A DNA stretch of 7,389 nt, from positions 1 through 7,389 of the forward strand of contig JBKKBM010000275.1 of NCBI GenBank assembly GCA_046714215.1. Reading direction: 5' to 3'. The translations under genes were made by a program, and so were the position numbers. Below are positions 1 to 5,633 of the stretch, in pieces (the stretch's first letter is position 1; every line of letters begins with the position of its first letter). The notes beneath the pieces are model-generated. The model searched no databases, was not told the origin of the DNA, and saw only the letters and a program-made list of their open reading frames with translations. The stretch comes from DATLCI01 sp046714215. GTDB taxonomy: Bacteria > Acidobacteriota > Terriglobia > Terriglobales > Acidobacteriaceae.

Positions 1-39
1 GTGTCTAAGAGTGCGAAAACAACGGGTAATTCTACTACG

Positions 40-306
40 CTACTGTTTGATTCTTCGTTTGAATCTGCGACGCAGGCGAGTGCGAGTGTCGTCAGAACGC
101 CTCGAAACTCCAGGCTGCAAGACCGACATCATCCCAAAGAGCCCGAAGGCGATCAAAAGCACGGCACCGAATACACCACCCTCTGACCTCCAACGTCGGC
201 CAAGGCGGATTCCCTCACCCGTCAGCAATGACCACAGCCCGGTTAGAACTGCCAGTAAAGCTAAACAGAAGATAACTTTCTTCTTGAGGAGAATCTCAGT
301 CCCCAT
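40..306 (-). CDS. Small two-helix membrane protein, unknown function
   Basis: I do not recognise this 88-residue protein. It has a short basic N-terminus, a hydrophobic helix at about residues 11-29, a polar and Arg-rich loop (31-41), a second hydrophobic helix at about 45-63, and a strongly basic C-terminal tail rich in Arg and Lys (69-88). By the positive-inside rule both ends would lie in the cytoplasm, with a short external hairpin, although the Arg-rich loop weakens that prediction. It is probably a real gene: it follows rph by 9 nt on the same strand, and a good ribosome-binding site (GAGGA) overlaps the rph stop codon with 6-nt spacing to the ATG. It is the last gene of the operon that I can see; no terminator hairpin is visible in the 39 bases left before the window edge. 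The basic tail could bind nucleic acid or phospholipid, but that is only a guess. Confidence 0.7.
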   Translation of the reverse strand: MGTEILLKKKVIFCLALLAVLTGLWSLLTGEGIRLGRRWRSEGGVFGAVLLIAFGLFGMMSVLQPGVSRRSDDTRTRLRRRFKRRIKQ

Positions 307-312
307 AGGTAT

Positions 313-317
313 TCCTC
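313..317 (-). promoter_or_regulatory. Ribosome-binding site of the small membrane protein gene
   Basis: GAGGA on the minus strand lies 6 nt before the ATG at 306 and overlaps the TGA stop of rph (316-318). This arrangement suits reinitiation by ribosomes finishing rph. It supports both the start chosen and the reality of the small gene. Confidence 0.65.
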
Positions 318-1056
318 AGGCGCTCTTCAAGCCTTTGAGCGTATCTCTCTGCTGGGCGATCAGATCTTCGCAGCCCTTTTTTGCGAGCTTCATCATCTGG
401 GCCAACTGCGCGTCATCAAAAGGGTGCTGCTCTGCCGTGGCCTGCAATTCGACGAACTTGCCGGCTCCGGTCATCACGAAATTCATGTCGACTTCGGCGC
501 GCGAATCTTCTGCATAGGGGAGATCAAGGACGACGTTGCCATCCACGATGCCGACGCTAGTCGCAGCCACAAAATCGCGGATGGGCGAAGTTTTCAACGT
601 GCCGGCCGCGAGCAGTTTCTCGACGGCGAGCCCGAGGGCGACGAAGGCCCCGGTGATGGACGCGGTGCGGGTACCGCCGTCGGCTTGAATCACATCGCAA
701 TCGAGGGTGATGGTGCGTTCGCCGACTTTCTTAAGATCGACGACGGCGCGGAGCGAGCGGCCGATGAGGCGCTGGATCTCATGGGTGCGTCCGCCGATGC
801 GTCCTTTACTGGACTCGCGCGGAGTGCGAGTGAGGGTGGCGCGGGGCAGCATCGCATATTCGCTGGTGATCCAGCCTTTGCCACTGTTGCGCAGGAAGGG
901 CGGTACCGTTTCTTCGATGGAAGCGGTGCAGATGACTTTGGTGTTGCCCACCTCGATGAGGCACGATCCTTCCGCCATCCCGATGTAATCCGGGGTGATC
1001 TTTACGGGGCGCATCTGGTCGGCCGCACGATTATCAGAACGAAATGACATAGCCAT
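316..1056 (-). CDS. rph: Ribonuclease PH
   Basis: RNase PH is a phosphorolytic 3'-to-5' exoribonuclease that trims the 3' ends of tRNA precursors in the cytoplasm, using phosphate and releasing nucleoside diphosphates; the family forms a ring-shaped hexamer. The 246-residue length is normal and the protein is full length. Family signatures run along it: GWITSEYAMLPRAT at 61-74, the RT-HEIQRLIGRSLRAV stretch at 90-105, and the DVIQADGGTRTASITGAF stretch at 121-138. Arg90 and Arg130 match the phosphate-binding arginines of the family. Asp184 and Asp190 (in EDSRAEVDMN) match the catalytic acidic pair. The start gives MAMSFRSDNR; a second ATG two codons on (1050) is equally possible, and neither has a strong ribosome-binding site. 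The gene begins 13 nt after the murI stop, so it is very probably cotranscribed. Identification is secure from the motifs alone. Confidence 0.97.
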   Translation of the reverse strand: MAMSFRSDNRAADQMRPVKITPDYIGMAEGSCLIEVGNTKVICTASIEETVPPFLRNSGKGWITSEYAMLPRATLTRTPRESSKGRIGGRTHEIQRLIGRSLRAVVDLKKVGERTITLDCDVIQADGGTRTASITGAFVALGLAVEKLLAAGTLKTSPIRDFVAATSVGIVDGNVVLDLPYAEDSRAEVDMNFVMTGAGKFVELQATAEQHPFDDAQLAQMMKLAKKGCEDLIAQQRDTLKGLKSA

Positions 1057-1069
1057 AGTCTAGCAGTGG

Positions 1070-1924
1070 CTACTCGATCTCCACGTGCTCCACTCCCTCG
1101 ATCGTCCGGCCGAGAAACTTCTCGCCCGCTCGGCGAAATTTCTCCACGGAATCGGTGGCGAAGAACCGAACTGTTTTATTACTCGAACTTTTGTCACTCG
1201 ATCTTTTGTTACTCGAACCAGGATTCGACCCCAGCTCCGCGCCCGGCCCCCCGGAGCTGCCAAACTTTTCCGCCACTACCGCCGCGGTCGCCTCGGCTGA
1301 ATCCACGATGGCCACCTGCGCGGGCACCACTCGCCGCAACAGCGGCTTGAGCAGCGGATAGTGGGTGCAGCCCAGCACCATCGTATCGGCGCCGGCAAAT
1401 GCGCCGGTGAATTGAGAATCCAGGTAGATGTGCGCCACTTGTTCCGTGACCTGATGTTCGATCCAGCCTTCTTCCACCAGCGGCACGAACAACGGACACG
1501 CTTTTTCTTCCGCGCGGATCCCATGCTGCGCCAACGCCTTCTGGTACGCGTGGCTGCCCACGGTCCCTTCCGTCGCGATCACCACCACTTGCTTGGTCTT
1601 GGTGACTGCGGCCGCCGCCCGCGCGCCCGGTTCGATCACTCCCAACATCTCGACTTCTACGGAATGCGCCATGGCCTCCAGCGCCAGCGCGCTCGCGGTG
1701 TTGCACGCCACCACGATGTACTCGGCGTCATGGGCTTGCAGATATTGGGCCGCGGAGATCGCATACTTCGCGATGGTCTCCACGGACTTCGATCCATAGG
1801 GCAGCCGTGCGGTATCGCCAAAGTAGAGATACTCGGCTTGCGGCACCTGCTCCAGCAGTGCGCGCAGCACCGTAAGCCCGCCTACTCCGGAATCGAATAC
1901 GCCTATGACCGGACGCTTTTCCAT
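1070..1924 (-). CDS. murI: Glutamate racemase
   Basis: Glutamate racemase interconverts L- and D-glutamate without cofactor, supplying D-Glu for the peptidoglycan stem peptide. The protein has 284 residues. FDSGVGGLTVL at 10-20 holds the conserved Asp11 and Ser12. ACNTAS at 73-78 contains the first catalytic cysteine (Cys74) and GCTHYPLL at 185-192 the second (Cys186), with His188 beside it. All active-site elements are present. I chose the ATG at 1924 because MEKRPVIGVFDSGVGG is the usual family N-terminus; an in-frame extension to 2020 would only overlap the upstream gene's end and looks non-coding. The start is 16 nt after that gene's stop. The odd feature is a Ser/Gly/Lys-rich insert at about residues 222-251, before the conserved C-terminal segment TVRFFATDSVEKF; part of it is encoded by a 15-bp tandem repeat. 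The insert sits in a region where homologues have a variable linker, so the enzyme should stay active. Confidence 0.96.
   Translation of the reverse strand: MEKRPVIGVFDSGVGGLTVLRALLEQVPQAEYLYFGDTARLPYGSKSVETIAKYAISAAQYLQAHDAEYIVVACNTASALALEAMAHSVEVEMLGVIEPGARAAAAVTKTKQVVVIATEGTVGSHAYQKALAQHGIRAEEKACPLFVPLVEEGWIEHQVTEQVAHIYLDSQFTGAFAGADTMVLGCTHYPLLKPLLRRVVPAQVAIVDSAEATAAVVAEKFGSSGGPGAELGSNPGSSNKRSSDKSSSNKTVRFFATDSVEKFRRAGEKFLGRTIEGVEHVEIE
1172..1216 (-). repeat. Three 15-bp tandem repeats inside murI
   Basis: Read on the coding (minus) strand there are three consecutive 15-nt units: TCGAGTAACAAAAGA, TCGAGTGACAAAAGT and TCGAGTAATAAAACA. They differ at a few positions only. Because 15 is a multiple of 3 the repeat stays in frame and encodes SSNKR-SSDKS-SSNKT, a 5-residue repeat in the linker of glutamate racemase. 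The tract is more AT-rich than the surrounding gene. It looks like a minisatellite created by slippage, with only soft selection on linker length. Confidence 0.85.
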
Positions 1925-1940
1925 AGACTCTTGCCCATAA

Positions 1941-2573
1941 CTATTTGGTAGCCAAACCTTTCGTATCCAATTCCAGATTCTGCAGCGACAACACGAAATC
2001 ATGGACCTTCTGCACTTCATAGGTCGTCATCAGGTCGGCGTGTCCGGCCAGGGTTTCGCGCTCTTGCCCTTCCACCAGGAATTTCACCCGCCGCACCTGG
2101 GGAAAATTCGCCGCGATGGTCTCGACCATTGAGGCGAGGGTGAACTGTTCCACCAGGATCCCGGAGCGGTGTCCCTCGGCAAACGCGGCATTTAGATCCA
2201 CTACGCACAACTCGTTATTCACGAGAAACACATTCTTGATGTCCGCATCTTCCTTGAGCGGATGCGGGGACGGACGCTCCGTATACAACGCCAGCAGCGT
2301 ACGCAGGATCTCTTTCGCGCGGTCGCCCGGTTCCAGGGGCAACGCCACACTTGCCTCCTTGGGGACGAGCATACCGTCATCGTCATAAGCCACCATCAAC
2401 CGGATGCGTTCCGCCGGCCCCGCCGCCGGCGCCGGCAACGGACGCGCACTCGCCGCCCCCGGCTGCCGACTCTTGGCCCGCTCCCGCCGTTGCAGTTCCA
2501 TCATGGACCCGCCCGCCACCAGCACGGCCAGCAACAGCAACAAGATGGTGATCTGGAGATGCCGCGGCATCAT
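1941..2573 (-). CDS. Membrane-anchored GerMN-domain protein
   Basis: This 210-residue protein has an N-terminal hydrophobic helix (about 7-22) that acts as a signal anchor, a Pro/Ala-rich spacer (about 37-53), then a single GerMN-type domain at about 55-185. The domain is recognised from the pattern IRLMVAYDDDGMLVPKE followed by a segment resembling ALPLEPGDRAKEILRTLL, the central NNELCVVDLNAAFAEG, the helix QFTLASMVETIAANFP, and VRRVKFLVEGQERETLAGHADL. GerM of Bacillus carries two such domains and is needed in sporulation and germination; GerMN domains also occur widely in non-sporulating bacteria. The most likely role here is an envelope protein linked to peptidoglycan turnover; no enzyme activity can be assigned. 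Its ATG overlaps the stop of the amidase gene by 4 nt (ATGA), which implies translational coupling, and a strong GGGGGAG lies 5 nt upstream. A second ATG immediately follows the first and could be used instead. Confidence 0.88.
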   Translation of the reverse strand: MMPRHLQITILLLLLAVLVAGGSMMELQRRERAKSRQPGAASARPLPAPAAGPAERIRLMVAYDDDGMLVPKEASVALPLEPGDRAKEILRTLLALYTERPSPHPLKEDADIKNVFLVNNELCVVDLNAAFAEGHRSGILVEQFTLASMVETIAANFPQVRRVKFLVEGQERETLAGHADLMTTYEVQKVHDFVLSLQNLELDTKGLATK

Positions 2574-4057
2574 CGCATCTCCCCCAGCTTGTTGCGGGAA
2601 TTTACGATGGCCGTGGCCACCGCCCCTACGATCGCCACTTGATAGGCGACTTTATCGAATTCCTCCACCGCCGCGCCCACCTTCGGCGGGGCTACTTCGA
2701 TGGCGATAGCCGGCGCCGCAATGGCGTGCAGCGGCGGAATGGCTGCGTTCAGCATCCGCGCCGGGATCTTCTTGGCTCGCACTTCATTGGCCACCACGCG
2801 CGCGAGGAACTGGCTGCGCTCCCTGTATGTCTCCTGCGCCCGCTGCCAGGGGACGAACGGCCCCTCCACCGTATCCGCCTGCGGCATGACCGTGGCATAC
2901 ACGCGCACTCCGCTACCCAGGCCTCCGGCATGCAGCGTGACGTAGACCGCGGCCCGCTGACCGTTGGCCGTGATGGCACGCTGGTCATACGACAACGTCT
3001 GGTCACCCTCGCGCGCCAACAGCGCGGGCACGCCCCGGTTCTGCAACTCCGTGCGCAAGCGCTTGGCCAAGGCCAGGGTGATGTCCTTCTCGATCACTCT
3101 GTCACTGAACTTCACTCCCGGATCCGTGCCGCCATGACCGGCATCGATGATCACGACGTAGCGCACGCTGTCGAAGGGGAAGGGAGAAGCGGTCGGCTCC
3201 GTCGTGGGGGCAGGGGCGACGGTCGGAGGCACAACCGGCTCCGCTGCCGTGGGCGCGGGGGATGCGGTAGCCAGCGGAGGCGCTACCACCGCTGCCGCGG
3301 GCGCCAGCTTGATGGAAAGGGTCTTGCCCTGGTCAGAGAAACTCACCAGCAACGGCGCGCTGCCGCTGATGGTGATCTCCGCCGCTCCGTTCTTTTCCTC
3401 AAAGCGCAAGCCGGTGATGTGCGCATCGTTGAAGCTCATACCGTCCTGCGTCATCACCACCGGCTCCTGGCGGAAGACCAGCCGCACCTTGTTGCCTTCT
3501 TGGGTAATGTTCGGATTCACCCGCATGGGGAAGGCCAACACCACTTCCGCGTCCTGCTCTTTTTTCAATTCCGTTTTTTTCAACTCTACGGAGAAATGGG
3601 TCTGGGTGTTTTCCACGAACAACCTGCGCCCGGGCTCATGCAGCTCCGTTCGCAGGCGCGCCATCTCTTGCAGCAAGGCCGGTAGCACCACCACCGGCAC
3701 CTGTACGCGTCCTTCAGTGATCATCACTTTTCCGGGAAAGCGTACCCGGTTTTTCCCCACGCGTACGTTGTTCTCCCCGTGGACGAACAAGCCGTCCGCT
3801 GCGCCGCCGCTGAAACGTGCCCGGTCGCCTTCGACCTTCACTTTGATGTTGGTGAGGGGACCCACTACGGACATCAAGTCCACATACTCGCGGCCTTCAT
3901 GCTCGCTCACCCGGACGGTGAATTGCGCTTGCGGCGCATACACGCTGAGTTGCTTTTCTTCCGCCGATCCCGCGCTCAAGGCCAACCACAAGGCCGCGGC
4001 GGTCGTCACCATCGCCCCCGCCGCGCGCCTACTCCATCCCATGCCTACCCCACGCAA
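2570..4057 (-). CDS. Secreted N-acetylmuramoyl-L-alanine amidase (Amidase_3) with AMIN-like region
   Basis: Amidase_3 enzymes are zinc hydrolases that cut the bond between MurNAc and L-Ala in peptidoglycan, typically in cell separation and wall turnover. Numbered from the TTG start (495 residues), a signal peptide spans about 8-32, ending in SAGSA. An unassigned beta-rich region covers 36-140. A region resembling an AMIN domain (about 148-252, containing ITGLRFEEKNGAAEITISG) may target septal or peptidoglycan sites. A Pro/Ala/Thr-rich linker (252-295) precedes the catalytic domain (298-488). Zinc ligands are His308 (IDAGHGG), Glu323 (EKDITLALAKRL) and His376 (VTLHAGG); the catalytic Glu is Glu454 (AIAIEVAPP). 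The start is uncertain: TTG at 4057 lies 3 nt after the upstream stop and has GGTGGAG at 6-nt spacing, whereas an in-frame ATG at 4042 has only a purine run placed too close. Either start keeps the signal peptide. It is cotranscribed with the GerMN gene downstream. Confidence 0.93.
   Translation of the reverse strand: MRGVGMGWSRRAAGAMVTTAAALWLALSAGSAEEKQLSVYAPQAQFTVRVSEHEGREYVDLMSVVGPLTNIKVKVEGDRARFSGGAADGLFVHGENNVRVGKNRVRFPGKVMITEGRVQVPVVVLPALLQEMARLRTELHEPGRRLFVENTQTHFSVELKKTELKKEQDAEVVLAFPMRVNPNITQEGNKVRLVFRQEPVVMTQDGMSFNDAHITGLRFEEKNGAAEITISGSAPLLVSFSDQGKTLSIKLAPAAAVVAPPLATASPAPTAAEPVVPPTVAPAPTTEPTASPFPFDSVRYVVIIDAGHGGTDPGVKFSDRVIEKDITLALAKRLRTELQNRGVPALLAREGDQTLSYDQRAITANGQRAAVYVTLHAGGLGSGVRVYATVMPQADTVEGPFVPWQRAQETYRERSQFLARVVANEVRAKKIPARMLNAAIPPLHAIAAPAIAIEVAPPKVGAAVEEFDKVAYQVAIVGAVATAIVNSRNKLGEMR
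2579..2585 (-). promoter_or_regulatory. Strong ribosome-binding site of the GerMN gene
   Basis: GGGGGAG on the minus strand lies within the last codons of the amidase gene, 5 nt before the ATG at 2573. It supports that start and shows that the 4-nt ATGA overlap has its own initiation signal and need not rely only on coupling. Confidence 0.6.
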
Positions 4058-4060
4058 TGA

Positions 4061-5407
4061 CTACTCCACCCCATAGATGGTCAGTCCGCTCATCAGCTTC
4101 GGATAAAAATCAGTGGACTTCTGCGGCATCACCTCGCCCGTCCAGGCGATGTCGCGCATCTGTTCGATCTTCACCGGATACATCAGGAATGCCACGTTGG
4201 CGCCTGCCGCTACGCGTTCGAAGGCCTCTTCCGCACTCCGCAGATACTCCAGGTTCGTCTGGTTGCGGATGGCTTCTTCGGAGATGCCGAGCACGTCTTC
4301 CAACAGTACTTTGTGTAGTTGGACCACATCCAATTGCCGCTGACGTTCCGGCAAGCTAGATAAACGCTCGGCCACGGCTGACTTTTTCGTGCGCAACAGA
4401 TGGACGCCGCCTGCGGTCTTGGTCACGAACGCCGGCCCTTCCGCCCCGGCGCTCTCTAAGTGGGCTAGTGCTGCTTCCACGGTGATGACTGCGCCCAGAT
4501 CGCTTACATCGAACCACGGGGCGGCGTCGGCCAGCATCTTGGTCGCATTGAATCCCGCCAGCCCGGAGACTACGCGGTGCGTCGGCAAGATCAGCAGGCC
4601 CTCATCCTCCATATTGACAAAGGTCATCATCAGCTTTTCGTAAGGCGCGCGGACCTTTACCGTCATATGGCCGGTGCGACCAAACTCGGCGAAGTCCATT
4701 CCTTCGTCGCCGCGTCGCTCGTTGCGATAGGTGAGGGCGGTCTCATAACGGTGATGGCCATCGGCGATGATCAGCTTTTTGTCTTCCATGTGATTGCGGA
4801 TGCTCAGCACCGCACCCGCTTCCGTCACGCGCCACAGCCGATGCATCACTCCATATTCGTCTTTCATCTCCGCCAGCGGTGGGGTCCGTCCCGCCTCACC
4901 CCACACCACCGCTTCTACTTTTCGCTCGGGGTCGGAGTACAGCATGAAGATCTGGCCGGTGTGCGCTTTGGTGGCGCGCAGCAGATTCAGCCGGTCGGCC
5001 TTGGGCTTAGAGAGCGTTTGCTCATGCCGATAGACCACCTGGTCAGCATAATCGTGCAGCCGGCTGAGCGCGATGAACCCCCGCCGCGTCATCATCACGG
5101 CCGCCCGCCCCGGCGCCGCGAACGTCTGAGAGCAGGCATAGATGGATGGCTCCGGGTCTTGCACCATCGCACCTTGGCCGCGGCAGGTCTGGAGAAATTT
5201 CGCCGCGCGGGTATAGACGTTGTGCCGGTCGTCGTCGCCGGGTTCTTTTCTCCCTAACTCCACTCGCACCAGGTTATGGGGACTTTTTTCGTAATACGCG
5301 GCTTGCATCACCGGCGTTATCTTGTCGTAGGGCTGGGTCAGCACGTCTTCCAGACGCACTTTGCCCGGATGGTACCGCCACGCCGCGAAGGGAAGGATCT
5401 GCGCCAT
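4061..5407 (-). CDS. DUF1015 family protein
   Basis: This 448-residue protein matches the DUF1015 family along its whole length, and I know no firmly established reaction for it. Recognisable family blocks are QPYDKI (25-30), SPHNLVRVEL (42-51), the EQT-x3-KADRLNLLRAT region (129-146) followed by GQIFMLYSDP (151-160), IADGHHRYETAL (214-225), ILPTHRVV (273-280), LDVVQLHKVLLEDVLGI (359-375) and MPQKSTDFYPKLMSGL (427-442). No signal peptide or membrane helix is seen, so it should be cytoplasmic. The DGHHR motif recalls the GCHR motif of sulfiredoxin and the GERR motif of ParB, so a nucleotide-dependent phosphotransfer role is conceivable; that is inference only. I placed the start at the ATG giving MAQILPFAAWRY, which is typical for the family. 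A longer in-frame form from 5533 is unlikely, as its extra 42 residues are Cys/Arg-rich and would span the candidate promoter. It heads the six-gene operon and ends 3 nt before the amidase start. Confidence 0.93.
   Translation of the reverse strand: MAQILPFAAWRYHPGKVRLEDVLTQPYDKITPVMQAAYYEKSPHNLVRVELGRKEPGDDDRHNVYTRAAKFLQTCRGQGAMVQDPEPSIYACSQTFAAPGRAAVMMTRRGFIALSRLHDYADQVVYRHEQTLSKPKADRLNLLRATKAHTGQIFMLYSDPERKVEAVVWGEAGRTPPLAEMKDEYGVMHRLWRVTEAGAVLSIRNHMEDKKLIIADGHHRYETALTYRNERRGDEGMDFAEFGRTGHMTVKVRAPYEKLMMTFVNMEDEGLLILPTHRVVSGLAGFNATKMLADAAPWFDVSDLGAVITVEAALAHLESAGAEGPAFVTKTAGGVHLLRTKKSAVAERLSSLPERQRQLDVVQLHKVLLEDVLGISEEAIRNQTNLEYLRSAEEAFERVAAGANVAFLMYPVKIEQMRDIAWTGEVMPQKSTDFYPKLMSGLTIYGVE
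4064..4070 (-). promoter_or_regulatory. Ribosome-binding site favouring a TTG start for the amidase
   Basis: GGTGGAG on the minus strand lies in the last codons of the DUF1015 gene, with 6-nt spacing to the TTG at 4057. This near-ideal spacing is why I prefer TTG over the ATG at 4042, whose nearest purine run (GGGGTAGG) is only 1 nt away. Confidence 0.5.
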
Positions 5408-5440
5408 AAGATTCAATCGCCTGCCGATGCTTGCTTCCGG

Positions 5441-5449
5441 ATTGTAACA
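5441..5449 (-). promoter_or_regulatory. Candidate extended -10 promoter of the DUF1015-to-rph operon
   Basis: The minus strand reads TGTTACAAT, an extended -10 element (TGn followed by TACAAT, 5 of 6 to TATAAT). No convincing -35 hexamer is found at 17 nt, which is common for extended -10 promoters. Transcription would start near 5434, giving a leader of about 27 nt before the ATG at 5407. Located in the only sizeable gap upstream of the operon. Confidence 0.4.
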
Positions 5450-5482
5450 AGCATTCGCGGTGCTCCGTTTCGGACATCCACA

Positions 5483-5496
5483 CCAGCAAATGCTGG
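5483..5496. repeat. 14-bp palindrome in the divergent intergenic region
   Basis: CCAGCA-AA-TGCTGG is a perfect 6-bp inverted repeat with 2 central bases. It lies about 35 bp upstream of the minus-strand -10 candidate and about 110 bp upstream of the plus-strand one. Its symmetry suits a dimeric regulator's operator; as RNA it could only form a small hairpin. No regulator family can be named. Confidence 0.35.
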
Positions 5497-5545
5497 CCCG
5501 GGATAACCTTATTGTCCGCTTCGCACATCTCATTCTCTGAGCTCG

Positions 5546-5581
5546 AAAAGCCGTGGTCGCTTTTGCCGCTGCCCGGCTTTT
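5546..5581. repeat. 8-bp inverted repeat with alternative pairing
   Basis: AAAAGCCG at 5546-5553 is the exact reverse complement of CGGCTTTT at 5574-5581, separated by 20 bases. The same left arm can also pair with GCTTTT at 5559-5564 across a 7-base loop, so two exclusive hairpins are possible. It lies upstream of the candidate promoter of the first VWA gene, so it is more likely a DNA element or an insulator than an attenuator. Confidence 0.4.
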
Positions 5582-5609
5582 GTGCGCGTATTTAACGTTG
5601 TGCTACCAT
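5580..5609 (+). promoter_or_regulatory. Weak candidate promoter of the VWA gene pair
   Basis: A TGC-TACCAT block at 5601-5609 resembles an extended -10, with TTGTGC at 5580-5585 as a poor -35 at 18-bp spacing. An alternative, TTAACG (5592-5597) and TAATAT (5615-5620) at 17 bp, would start transcription too close to the ribosome-binding site. Both are weak matches. Confidence 0.25.
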
Positions 5610-5621
5610 CTGCCTAATATC

Positions 5622-5626
5622 GGAGA
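5622..5626 (+). promoter_or_regulatory. Ribosome-binding site that fixes the GTG start of the first VWA gene
   Basis: GGAGA lies 7 nt before the GTG at 5634. This signal, together with the signal peptide that begins directly at that codon, decides the start against the longer in-frame reading from 5553. Confidence 0.65.
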
Positions 5627-5633
5627 ATTCATC

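Noticed and set aside
1..186. Plus-strand open frame at the left edge.
   Set aside because: It is antisense to the small membrane protein, which has a clear ribosome-binding site and operon spacing; the predicted product is Ser/Thr-rich with no motif.
424..1047. Open frame of about 207 codons on the plus strand opposite rph.
   Set aside because: It lies wholly antisense to a well-conserved enzyme and has no recognisable motif or clear ribosome-binding site; Asp/Gly/Ala-rich content is what the reverse of rph codons would give.
1925..2020. N-terminal extension of murI by 32 codons to an ATG at 2020.
   Set aside because: The extension lies inside the GerMN coding sequence and reads as Cys/Arg/Trp-rich sequence; the family N-terminus begins at the ATG at 1924.
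2639..4076. Long open frames on the plus strand opposite the amidase gene (for example 2639-3685 and 3204-4076).
   Set aside because: Their products are low-complexity (His/Arg-rich or Ala/Gly/Thr/Ser-rich) and match no family, while the minus strand has a full amidase with intact motifs. They are shadows produced by GC-rich codon use.
5408..5533. N-terminal extension of the DUF1015 protein by 42 codons.
   Set aside because: The extra residues are Cys/Arg-rich and unlike the family, whose proteins start with the MAQILPF-type sequence; the region also holds the best promoter candidate.
5546..5581. Rho-independent terminator.
   Set aside because: The stem is 8 bp with a 20-base loop, and the T-run is part of the stem instead of following it. 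It also lies upstream of genes on both sides, where no transcript needs to end.
5553..5633. N-terminal extension of the first VWA protein from 5553.
   Set aside because: It would hide the signal peptide behind 27 additional residues and ignores the good GGAGA site before the GTG at 5634; it also overlaps the inverted repeat and promoter candidates.
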